Assembly (NCBI RefSeq): GCF_010858045.1
Contig: NZ_JAAGVC010000019.1
Coordinates: 35,014 to 99,013, forward strand
Length of the DNA stretch: 64,000 nt
From: Nocardia cyriacigeorgica
GTDB lineage: Bacteria > Actinomycetota > Actinomycetes > Mycobacteriales > Mycobacteriaceae
Reading direction: 5' to 3'
Shown: positions 8,087-32,527 of the stretch, piece after piece
Layout: the number at the start of each line of letters is the position of its first letter
Position numbering within the stretch: the stretch's first letter is position 1
Notes under the pieces: generated by a model
What the model saw: the letters and a program-made list of their open reading frames with translations, nothing else
The model's database searches: none
Told to the model about the DNA's origin: nothing
Program-made: the position numbers and the translations under genes

Positions 8087-9066
8087 GAGTGACCGCCCGA
8101 ATGGCCGGTGATGGAGAGGAACACGTCGTCGAGTGAGGGCCGGCGCAGCGCGATATCGGCCAGGTCGACGCCGGCGGAATCCAGCCTGCGCAGGGCCTCG
8201 GCCAGGGTCGCGGCGCCTTCCGGCGCGGGGATCGACAGCCGGTCGGCGCCGTTCAGTTCGGCCGAGACCGCCGTCGGCACCAGATCACCGAGCGCGGCTG
8301 CCGCCGTGGACAGATCCGACGGGTCCAGCGGGACGACCTCGCAGTAGCTGCCGCCGGTCTTCTCCTTGAGTTCGTCGGCGGTGCCCTCGGCGATGACGGT
8401 GCCCTTGTCGATGACGATGATGTTGTCGCTGAGCACGTCGGCCTCTTCGAGGTACTGCGTGGTCAGCAGGACCGTGATGCCCTGCGCCTTGAGGGCGTTG
8501 ACCAGATCCCACACGCCCTGGCGGCTGCGCGGATCCAGGCCCGTGGTCGGCTCGTCGAGGAACACCACCTCCGGGCGCACCACCAGGCCGCAGGCGATGT
8601 CCACGCGCCTGCGCATACCGCCGGAATAGTTGCGCACCGCGCGACGGCCCGCACTGACCAGGTCGAATTCCTCGAGCAGGGTGTCGGCGCGCTTACGGGC
8701 GGCCGATTTGCTCAGGCCCATGAGCCTGCCGAACAGCTCCAGGTTCTCCCGGCCGGACAGGTTCTCGTCCAGCGCGGCGTACTGGCCGGTCATCATGATC
8801 GAGCGGCGCACGCCCGCCGGATCCTTCTGCACATCGTGCCCGGCGACGATCGCGGTGCCCGAATCGGGGCGGAGCAGGGTGGACAGGATCTTGACGGTGG
8901 TGGTCTTGCCCGCGCCGTTGGGGCCGAGCACACCGAGCACACTCGCCTTCTCGGCGGTGAAACTGATGCCTTGCAGCGCGTGCACCTCACCGAACGACTT
9001 CCGCACGTCCACGACCTGGACGGCGGGCTCGCTCGCGGGCGACTCGACATGATTCGAACTCGGCAT
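8083..9066 (-). CDS. ABC transporter ATP-binding protein (DrrA type)
   Basis: This 327-residue ATPase has Walker A GPNGAGKT (48-55), signature YSGGM (147-151), Walker B VVFLDEP ending in the catalytic Glu172, and the C-terminal extension typical of DrrA daunorubicin-resistance ATPases (to SLDDVFLSITGH). I start at the ATG at 9066, which has a GGAGAG site upstream; the frame extends to 9231 but without a convincing start. It is the first gene of a three-gene exporter operon with overlapping stop/start codons. Confidence 0.9.
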   Translation of the reverse strand: MPSSNHVESPASEPAVQVVDVRKSFGEVHALQGISFTAEKASVLGVLGPNGAGKTTTVKILSTLLRPDSGTAIVAGHDVQKDPAGVRRSIMMTGQYAALDENLSGRENLELFGRLMGLSKSAARKRADTLLEEFDLVSAGRRAVRNYSGGMRRRVDIACGLVVRPEVVFLDEPTTGLDPRSRQGVWDLVNALKAQGITVLLTTQYLEEADVLSDNIIVIDKGTVIAEGTADELKEKTGGSYCEVVPLDPSDLSTAAAALGDLVPTAVSAELNGADRLSIPAPEGAATLAEALRRLDSAGVDLADIALRRPSLDDVFLSITGHSGGHS

Positions 9067-9301
9067 CAACTCTCCACTATCGGCCGGGCAGGGGTGGGTC
9101 GCCGGAGCGCACGCAGCGACGTCCCGCATGGTGATCCGTACCGCCGGGCGCGATGTTACCGGCCCGGGTTTCGCATTCGGGCCGGTCCGGGCGCACCGGC
9201 GACCGGACCGTTCGATTGTGCGCTTACTCACACTATCCGCCGGGCTCCGAATAGGCGCAGGTACGGCGGGTATTCGGCAGCGGTATGGCAGCGGCGCTAC
9301 C

Positions 9302-9330
9302 TTGTCGCCCGGTCATCGCGCCCATAGTCT
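9302..9330 (+). promoter_or_regulatory. Promoter of the ALDH-like gene (leaderless)
   Basis: TTGTCG (9302-9307), a 17-base spacer and TAGTCT (9325-9330) precede the ATG at 9338 by exactly the distance expected if transcription starts at the start codon. No ribosome-binding site is present. The remaining ABC/ALDH divergent gap (9067-9301) shows nothing else distinctive. Confidence 0.5.
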
Positions 9331-9337
9331 TGGACGC

Positions 9338-10858
9338 ATGGCCGAGTCCGCGCAGCCACATCTGGCGGCGCGTTCGGGAGGATCGGGCCGACCGAGCGTG
9401 CTTACGTCCTACGACCCACGCACCGGGGAAACGGTCGGCACCTACGCCGTCCAGGGTTCCAGCGAGCTGAAACGTGCCGTTCGCGCGGCCCGTGCGGCCG
9501 AAAAGTGGTGGGCGCACCTGAGTTTCGGTGCCCGCAAGCGATGGCTGCTGGACTGGAAACGCAGCATCGCCAGGCGATCAGGGGAACTGATCGACCTCGT
9601 CCGCGAGGAAACCGGCAAGCCCGAGGCCGACGCCGCCATCGAAGTGATGCTGGCGATCGAGAACCTCGACTGGGCGGCCCGCAATGCCGGGCGCACCCTC
9701 GGCCGCCGCGTCATCGATTCCACCTGGCTCACTCGCAATCAGCGCGCTTCGGTGGGTTTCCTGCCGCTCGGGGTGATCGGCGTGATCGGCGCCTGGCACA
9801 ACCCCGTTTTCACGCCGATGGGTTCGATCGCCTACGCGATGGCCGCGGGTAACGCGGTGGTGTTCAAACCGCACGAACTCACCACCGGCGTCGGGGTGTG
9901 GCTGGCCCAGACCTGGGCCGAGCTCGCGCCCGATCAGCCGGTGCTGCAAGCGATCACCGGCGATGCGACCACCACGGCAGCGCTGTGCCGCGCCGGGGTG
10001 GACAAGATCGCCTACGCGGGCCCGGAAGCCGAGGGCCGCAAGGTGATCGAGCTGTGCGCCCAGACGCTGACGCCGGTAGTGGTCGAATACAGCGGCAAAG
10101 GCGCCATGGTGGTGCAGGTCGATGCGAAACTCGACGAGGCCGCCGAGGCGGCGGTGTTCGGCGCCATGGCCAATGCCGGCCAGAACGCCGCCGGTATCCA
10201 GCGCGCGTATGTCGCCGAATCGGTGTACGAACCCTTCCTCGATCTGGTGATCGAGCACGCCAGGCGGCTGCGGCCAGGCGCGGCCAGGCACGCCTGCTAC
10301 GGGCCGATGATCCTCGAAGAGCAGACCGACGTGGTCCGCAGGCAGGTGCGCGACGCGCTGGCCAGGGGCGGACGCGCGGTGGTCGGCGGGCTCGATTCGA
10401 TCCGTGAGCCGTACGTCGAGCCGATCGTGCTGGCCGAGGTGCCGGAGGAGAGCCTTGTCATCAGCGGCGAGGCGATCGGTCCGGTACTGGTGGTGAACAA
10501 GGTCGCCGATATGGACGAGGCGGTGCGGCGGGTGAACGCCGTGGGCAGTGGGCTGTCGGTCTCGGTGTTCACCAGAGACGTCGCCAGCGTCGAGGCCTTC
10601 GCCGAGCGGCTGCGGGTCGGCGTGGTGACGGTGAACTCCGCGACGGCGTGCACCGGCATTCCGGCGCTGCCGTTCGGCGGGGTCGGCGAATACGGGCAAG
10701 GCCACAGCCACGGCGAACTCGGCCTGCTGGAGTTCACCAGGACGCTCGCGATCGCGCGCACCAAATACCGGGCGCCGCTGAAACTCACCACCTTCGAACG
10801 CAATTCGCGGCAGCTGCGGATCGCGCGCACGATATTCCGGCTACGGCACGGGCGCTAG
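9338..10858 (+). CDS. Aldehyde dehydrogenase homologue lacking the catalytic cysteine
   Basis: This 506-residue protein is a full-length member of the NAD(P)-dependent aldehyde dehydrogenase superfamily. Visible elements are the cofactor segment AAGNAVVFKPHE (169-180), the general-base glutamate in VVVEYSGKG (Glu250) and the C-terminal LPFGGVGEYGQG. However, the catalytic motif normally read as GQxC is GQNA (281-284): alanine replaces the thiol nucleophile, and the oxyanion-hole segment WNFP is WHNP. Catalysis by the usual thiohemiacetal route should be impossible. The surrounding sequence is intact and clearly coding, so this looks like a maintained pseudoenzyme or a changed reaction rather than a decaying gene. 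It is convergent with the tandem TetR gene. Confidence 0.85.
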   Translation: MAESAQPHLAARSGGSGRPSVLTSYDPRTGETVGTYAVQGSSELKRAVRAARAAEKWWAHLSFGARKRWLLDWKRSIARRSGELIDLVREETGKPEADAAIEVMLAIENLDWAARNAGRTLGRRVIDSTWLTRNQRASVGFLPLGVIGVIGAWHNPVFTPMGSIAYAMAAGNAVVFKPHELTTGVGVWLAQTWAELAPDQPVLQAITGDATTTAALCRAGVDKIAYAGPEAEGRKVIELCAQTLTPVVVEYSGKGAMVVQVDAKLDEAAEAAVFGAMANAGQNAAGIQRAYVAESVYEPFLDLVIEHARRLRPGAARHACYGPMILEEQTDVVRRQVRDALARGGRAVVGGLDSIREPYVEPIVLAEVPEESLVISGEAIGPVLVVNKVADMDEAVRRVNAVGSGLSVSVFTRDVASVEAFAERLRVGVVTVNSATACTGIPALPFGGVGEYGQGHSHGELGLLEFTRTLAIARTKYRAPLKLTTFERNSRQLRIARTIFRLRHGR

Positions 10859-10903
10859 GCATCCGGGATCGACGAGCGAGCCGACGTCGGAGCCGGAATC
10901 CGT

Positions 10904-10928
10904 CGCGAGCCGTCCGCGTCAGCTCGCG
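10904..10928. terminator. Possible terminator hairpin between convergent genes
   Basis: A 7-bp inverted repeat (CGCGAGC/GCTCGCG, 11-base loop) lies between the ALDH-like and TetR stop codons and overlaps the TetR stop. It is weak and has no T-run. Confidence 0.3.
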
Positions 10929-12154
10929 GGGCCCAGCAGTGCCGCCATCATCAGCGCGTGCACCCTGGCGATGTGTTCCGGCCGCGCGTCGAACCGCACC
11001 AGCCTGCCCACATCGATCACCTGACCGATCGCCGCGTGCACCCGGAAGCGGGCCTCGATCGGATCGCCATCGAGCAGATTGGCCCATTCGAGGACGTTCT
11101 GGCGCTGGATCGCGCGCAGCTTGTGCTGCTCGGCCTGCGGCAGATTGCTGAACTCGGCGTAATAGACCGGCATGATCTCCGGCATCGCGAAGCTGAGCCT
11201 GGCGTAGCGGTCGGCGATGCGGTCGACGGCGTCGGCGCGGCTGGTGGCCTCGGCCAGCGCCTCGCTGATGGCGATGGCGAGCCGGTCACCGGTGCGGTGG
11301 AAGGCCGCGGCCAGCAGATCGGACTTGCTGCTGAAGTAGCGGTAGACGCTGGAGGCGTTGATGCCGACGGCCGAACCGATCTCCTCGATGCTCGCCTCGT
11401 GATAGCCCTGCCTGCCGAAGATGCGGATGGCCTCGGTGAGCAGCTGTTCGCGTTTCGAGGTGACCGGAAGCCCGCGCGGCTGCGGCGCCGGATCGGCCGA
11501 ACTCGGCGCGGGCGGCAACTCGGCGCGCACGATCGCGGTGGACATCTCGCGCAGCAGCGGCAGCAGCCGGGCGGTGGACAGCGCGGTGCGGTGCGCGGAG
11601 ATGCTGCCGATGGTGCTGAGTACACCGGCGGCCAGCAGCGCGACGTCCTCGGGCGGGGATTGCGGGCGCAGCTGCGCGATGGGCGCGGCGAAGGTGGCGT
11701 TGAGGCCGTCGTAGAGCGCCTTGATGCGGGTGCGGTCCTCCTTCTCCAGGTAGCGCCGCTCCCAGCGGTAGAGCCCGGCCTCGCGCCGGATATCGATGGT
11801 GTGGTCGGCGACGGCGCGGATCAGCGCGTCCAGACGTCCGGCGGGGTCGAGCGCTGGATCGTCGGCGGCGACGGCGACATCGAGCAGCTGCCGCGCGCCT
11901 TCTTCCGCGGCGGCGACCAGCAAGGCGTACTTGTTGGCGAAATGGCGATAGAGCGCGGGACCGGAGATGCCGACCTCGGCGGCGATCTCGTCGACACCGA
12001 CCGGGTAGTACCCGCGTTCGCTGAAGGCGCGAGCCGCCGCCCGGATGATCTGGACCTTGCGATCCTTGGGCCTGCGACGCACGGTTCGACCGCCCGCCGG
12101 CCGCGTGCGCACGAGGTCGACCTCGCTGCGATCGGCGACCATGTTGCTCTCCAT
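10919..12154 (-). CDS. Tandem-TetR transcriptional regulator (two DNA-binding domains)
   Basis: This 411-residue protein contains two complete TetR units in one chain. The first helix-turn-helix (about residues 33-75) reads IIRAAARAFSERGYYPVGVDEIAAEVGISG then ALYRHFANK; the second (about 235-280) reads LLTEAIRIFGRQGYHEASIEEIGSAVGINA then SVYRYFSSK. Each is followed by its own helical ligand domain, so the polypeptide is about twice the usual TetR length. It is divergent from an enoyl-CoA hydratase gene, and direct repeats in the gap are likely operators. A second ATG at 12142 has a better ribosome-binding site (GAGAG) and may be the true start. The ligand is perhaps an acyl-CoA, by context only. 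Confidence 0.85.
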   Translation of the reverse strand: MESNMVADRSEVDLVRTRPAGGRTVRRRPKDRKVQIIRAAARAFSERGYYPVGVDEIAAEVGISGPALYRHFANKYALLVAAAEEGARQLLDVAVAADDPALDPAGRLDALIRAVADHTIDIRREAGLYRWERRYLEKEDRTRIKALYDGLNATFAAPIAQLRPQSPPEDVALLAAGVLSTIGSISAHRTALSTARLLPLLREMSTAIVRAELPPAPSSADPAPQPRGLPVTSKREQLLTEAIRIFGRQGYHEASIEEIGSAVGINASSVYRYFSSKSDLLAAAFHRTGDRLAIAISEALAEATSRADAVDRIADRYARLSFAMPEIMPVYYAEFSNLPQAEQHKLRAIQRQNVLEWANLLDGDPIEARFRVHAAIGQVIDVGRLVRFDARPEHIARVHALMMAALLGPAS

Positions 12155-12200
12155 TCTGCGGCGGCGCCACCGGTTGACAGCGCCGGACGAATCATCCTAA

Positions 12201-12235
12201 GTTAACCACAATTCGCAAAGTTAACCACGATTCAC
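12201..12235. promoter_or_regulatory. Direct repeats in the TetR/enoyl-CoA hydratase gap (putative operator)
   Basis: Two 16-base copies, beginning GTTAACCAC at 12201 and 12220, differ at only two positions and are spaced 19 bases apart. They lie in an AT-richer island between the divergent genes at 12154 and 12273. Each contains GTTAAC, itself palindromic. They suit a regulator with two DNA-binding heads. Confidence 0.5.
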
Positions 12236-12272
12236 GGCCGGTGTCCGCCGAATCGCAGCACAGGGAGCGGAA

Positions 12273-13064
12273 ATGGTCAGCGACGGTTCATCATCCCCGA
12301 CCGCCGGGTTCACCGCGGTGCGGGACGGCAGGGTTCTCCGGGTCACCCTCAGCAATCCGGGCCGCAAGAACGCCCTCTCGTATCAGACGATGGTCGCCCT
12401 CGGCGACACGTTCCTGGCACTCGCCGACGACCCGGGAGTACGGGTCGTCCTGCTGACCGGCGACGGCGCGGACTTCTGCACCGGCGCGGATCTGGCCGCC
12501 GACACCAATGGCATCACCCCCGAGATGACGATGGATGCGGCCAACCGGCTGGTCCGCGCGATCGTGCACGCGCCGGTGCCCGTCATCGCGCGGATCCGCG
12601 GCGCGGCCGCAGGCGTCGGCGTCGGCATCGCGCTGGCCGCCGACCTGGTCTACGCGGCCGATGATTCCTATCTGCTGCTCGCCTTCATCAATATCGGCCT
12701 GATGCCCGACGGCGGCGCGGCGGCGCTGGTGGCCGCGGCGGCCGGACGCCCACTCGCCACCGAGATGGCGCTGCTCGGCAAGCGCCTGCCCGCCCCGGCG
12801 GCGCGCCAGGCCGGATTGCTCACCGCGGCGCTCCCGGTCGACGAGCTCGACGGCGCCGTGGCGGCGGCGGTGGACAAGATCGCGCACGGCCCGCGCCGCG
12901 CGCTCGAACTCACCAAGAAGGCGCTCAATATCGCCACCCTGCGTGCGCTGGACGAGGTGCTTGACGCGGAGAAGACCGGCCAGGTCGAGCTGCTGCGATC
13001 GGCCGACTTCCGGGAGGGCGCGGCGGCGATGCTCGGCAAGCGCAAGGCCGTGTTCGCCGACTGA
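12273..13064 (+). CDS. Enoyl-CoA hydratase/isomerase family protein
   Basis: This 263-residue crotonase-fold protein has the GDGADFCTGADLAA loop, the oxyanion-hole glycines in RGAAAGVGVGIALAADLVYA and the PDGGAA segment. The first catalytic glutamate of classical hydratases (in the FxxPE context) is not present: the region reads LLLAFINIGLMPDGG. Isomerase or another crotonase reaction on an acyl-CoA is therefore as likely as hydration. A GGGAG ribosome-binding site precedes the ATG. It is divergent from the tandem TetR and is its obvious target. Confidence 0.85.
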   Translation: MVSDGSSSPTAGFTAVRDGRVLRVTLSNPGRKNALSYQTMVALGDTFLALADDPGVRVVLLTGDGADFCTGADLAADTNGITPEMTMDAANRLVRAIVHAPVPVIARIRGAAAGVGVGIALAADLVYAADDSYLLLAFINIGLMPDGGAAALVAAAAGRPLATEMALLGKRLPAPAARQAGLLTAALPVDELDGAVAAAVDKIAHGPRRALELTKKALNIATLRALDEVLDAEKTGQVELLRSADFREGAAAMLGKRKAVFAD

Positions 13065-13113
13065 CGCACACCGGTCGCCCCGGCTCCGAGACCGGGGACT
13101 ATGTTGACCGGCT

Positions 13114-14172
13114 ATGACTTACCTGGTTACCGGGGCAACTGGGTTCAGCGGTCGGTTCCTCATCCCCGAACTACTCAAACGTGCGGATGACATTCATGTA
13201 GTGGTGCGGCCGGGGCCGAATTCGGCCGCACGCTTCGACTATTGCGCCAGGGATTGGTCGGCGGGCGATCGGGTGCGGCCGGTGCCGGGCGATCTCGGTG
13301 CGCCCGGCCTCGGCATCGACCCGTTGTGGCTGGCCGAGCATCGGGGGCGCATCGACCACGTCTTCCATCTGGCCGCCGGATACGACGAGCAACGTTATCG
13401 GGAGGCGCAGCAGCGGCCTCCTGAGGGCCGCGCGCACGGTACCCGCAATGTGGTCGAGCTGGCGGCCGACCTACGCGCGCAGCACCTGCATCATCTGTCC
13501 ACCGTCGAAGTCGCCGGACGCTTCGAGGGCCTGTTCACCGAGGACATGTTCGAGGTCGGGCAGGAGCTGACCACACCGGCCCAGCGGGCCGCCTTCGACG
13601 CCGAGCGGATCGTGCGCGAGTCCGGGCTGAACTGGCGGATCTACCGGCCCTCGATCGTCGTCGGGCATTCGGTGACCGGCGTGAACGACCGCGTCGACGG
13701 TCCCTACTACTTTTTCCGGCTGCTGCGGATGGCCGCCCAACTGCCGCGGCTGCTGCCGGTGCTGGTGCCGAAGCTGGGTGAGACCAATATGGTTCCGGTC
13801 GATTTCGTGGCGCAAGCGCTGGCCCACCTCGCCCATCTCCCCGGGCCGGGTGAGCAGACCTATCACCTGGTCGATCCGCGTCGCCGCGGCGCGGTGCCGG
13901 CCCTGAATCTGTTCGCCGACGAGGCCGGCGCGCCGCACCTGGTCGAGATCATGCCCAAACGCACGCTGGACATGATGCTGCGGGTGCCCGGCGCTCAACG
14001 GGTACTCCCCCGGGTCGGGGTGCCGCTCGACATCCTCGAACACAGCGAGTTCAGCTGCTGGTTCGATTGCCGGCACACCACCGCCGCGCTGGCGGGCAGC
14101 GGGATCGCGGTGCCGCCGCTGGAGGCGTACGCACCGGTGCTGTGGCGGTACTGGATCGAGAACTGGGTCTAG
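13114..14172 (+). CDS. SDR/NAD-epimerase-like protein without the YxxxK dyad
   Basis: This 352-residue extended short-chain dehydrogenase-like protein has an N-terminal NAD(P) site (LVTGATGFSGRFL) and later LSTVEVAGR and IYRPSIVVGHS, as in acyl-reductase-type SDRs. Where YxxxK is expected, the sequence reads PAQRAAFDAERIV, with alanines at both catalytic positions. It may bind a nucleotide without catalysing reduction, or use other residues. It lies 49 bases after the hydratase gene on the same strand. TATGTT (13100-13105) is suitably placed as a -10 box for a leaderless start. Confidence 0.78.
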   Translation: MTYLVTGATGFSGRFLIPELLKRADDIHVVVRPGPNSAARFDYCARDWSAGDRVRPVPGDLGAPGLGIDPLWLAEHRGRIDHVFHLAAGYDEQRYREAQQRPPEGRAHGTRNVVELAADLRAQHLHHLSTVEVAGRFEGLFTEDMFEVGQELTTPAQRAAFDAERIVRESGLNWRIYRPSIVVGHSVTGVNDRVDGPYYFFRLLRMAAQLPRLLPVLVPKLGETNMVPVDFVAQALAHLAHLPGPGEQTYHLVDPRRRGAVPALNLFADEAGAPHLVEIMPKRTLDMMLRVPGAQRVLPRVGVPLDILEHSEFSCWFDCRHTTAALAGSGIAVPPLEAYAPVLWRYWIENWV

Positions 14173-14208
14173 CGGGCCCGATAAACGCGGACAGGCCCGC
14201 GGAAACGA

Positions 14209-14244
14209 CGACAGCCGCCCCGGTATGACCGGAGCGGCTGTCGT
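14209..14244. terminator. Bidirectional terminator hairpin
   Basis: An 11-bp stem (ACGACAGCCGC/GCGGCTGTCGT) extends into a further CCGGT/ACCGG stem with one bulged base and a 3-base loop. It lies between the convergent SDR and mycolyltransferase stop codons and should end transcription in both directions. Confidence 0.7.
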
Positions 14245-14259
14245 GCGTCGGAAGCGGGA

Positions 14260-15330
14260 TCAGATCCCGAGGCCCTTGGCCAGGACCGGCCACGAACGCT
14301 GGAACTCGTCACGCCAGTAACCCCACGAGTGGGTGCCGGAGTCCCGGAAGTTGTAGGTGGCCGGGATGCCGAGCGAGTCGAGCTTGTTCTTCAGATTGTG
14401 GGTGCAGAAGTTGGTGCCCGCCTCGATGACGCCACCGATGACGATCTGGTTGGCCAGGCCGTAGGCGCCGGGCAGCGCGTAGGGGCCGTTGAGGGTGTCG
14501 TACATGCCGGGCAGGCCGTTGCCGGTGGAGATGTAGAGATCCAGGCCGCGCAGACCCTCGGCGTTCACGTACGGATCGTTCTTGACCCATTCCTCCGAGC
14601 CCTGCGGACCCCACATGTTCATGGTGTCGCCGCCGCCCCAGGTCTCCACGGTCAGCTTCACGAACTCCGAGCCCACCGGGTCGCTGGTCTGGGCGCAACC
14701 GCTGTAGGCGGCCGCGGCCTTGTACAGGCCGGGCTTGGCGATCGGCAGCGCGAGCACGGTGGTGCCCGAGGTGGACAGGCCCGCGATGGCGTTGGTGCCG
14801 TTGGTGCCGAGCGCGCCGTCGATCAGCGGGGGCAGCTCTTCGGTGAAGAAGGTCTTCCACTTGTTGCGGCCGAGCACCGGATCATCGGCGATCCAGTCGG
14901 TGTAGTAGCTCCACTTGCCGCCGATCGGCTGCACGACATTGACGTTCTTGTCCGACAGGAAGTCGAGGGCGTCGGTCTTCACCTGCCAGGAGGCGTCGTC
15001 CTCGCCGCCGCCCGCGCCGTTGAGCAGATACAGGGTGGGGCGCGGAACCGAGGCGTCGGCCGGGCGCTGCACGTCGATGATGACGTTCTCGTCCATCGCG
15101 GTGGAGTGCACGTGCAACCGGATGTTGCGGTCGTCCTTGTACTCGGCCTTGACGATGCGGGAACCGTCGGGCGCGGTGGGGTCGGCCAGCAGGCTCCGGT
15201 TGTCGATGATCGGGTCAGCCGCTGCCGCCGGGGATGCGCCGAGTCCGGACATGACGCCCGCGAGAACTGCCGTTGCCGCGATCATCGCCGCGGCACGAGT
15301 ACCGCGGCGCCGGGTGGGTCGACGTGTCAA
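14260..15330 (-). CDS. Secreted mycolyltransferase (antigen 85-type), second copy
   Basis: This 356-residue paralogue of the protein at 3938-4948 should transfer mycolic acids in the outer envelope. Its triad appears as Ser186 in GLSTSG, Glu303 in GGVIEAGTN and His334 in GTHSWGYW. An arginine-rich N-terminus plus a hydrophobic stretch (residues 16-38, ending AAAADP) forms the signal peptide. I chose a TTG start at 15330 because AAGGTG lies 5-10 bases upstream; an internal ATG at residue 16 would remove the basic n-region. It is the first gene after the NRPS block on the same strand, 191 bases away, with room for its own promoter. Confidence 0.88.
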   Translation of the reverse strand: MTRRPTRRRGTRAAAMIAATAVLAGVMSGLGASPAAAADPIIDNRSLLADPTAPDGSRIVKAEYKDDRNIRLHVHSTAMDENVIIDVQRPADASVPRPTLYLLNGAGGGEDDASWQVKTDALDFLSDKNVNVVQPIGGKWSYYTDWIADDPVLGRNKWKTFFTEELPPLIDGALGTNGTNAIAGLSTSGTTVLALPIAKPGLYKAAAAYSGCAQTSDPVGSEFVKLTVETWGGGDTMNMWGPQGSEEWVKNDPYVNAEGLRGLDLYISTGNGLPGMYDTLNGPYALPGAYGLANQIVIGGVIEAGTNFCTHNLKNKLDSLGIPATYNFRDSGTHSWGYWRDEFQRSWPVLAKGLGI

Positions 15331-15521
15331 TTTCGCACCTTCGCTTCTTATCGAGATTTATCGGGCATTCCCATGACGACCAGCTGTCGGTGGGCACCCC
15401 GGTCCGGACCGGGACAGACACCGCCGCGTCACGCCCGACCATACGGTCTATGTAGTCGTGACAACAATGGACATCGTTACCTCACCGTTGCCACCATCAT
15501 GCCGGAGCCGCCCATATCTGA

Positions 15522-32279
<16,758 letters not shown>

Positions 32280-32488
32280 GCCGGCATCGTCCCCCGGACC
32301 TCGCCGCGCCACTGCCCACCCACCGGTTTCATGTAGCTGCCTCACCCTGCCTGTAGTCGTGTCATCGGCCATGCGGGACCGATCGACGGAGCACGCCGTC
32401 ATCACTCAATCGAGTGGGCATGTGCCGATCGTTACCGTTCGCGGCGGTTCATCGCTGCCACCGACGAACTACCGGGGCCGATTATCCC

Positions 32489-32511
32489 CCGCCCGCGCAA
32501 GCAGCGGGCGG
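32489..32511 (-). terminator. Hairpin downstream of NRPS2
   Basis: A perfect 8-bp stem (CCGCCCGC/GCGGGCGG, 7-base loop) lies 17 bases past the NRPS2 stop codon, inside the 248-base gap before NRPS3. No T-tract follows. It suggests that NRPS3 is transcribed at least partly from its own promoter in 32280-32488; I could not identify that promoter with confidence. Confidence 0.5.
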
Positions 32512-32527
32512 CCACGGCCACGACCGG

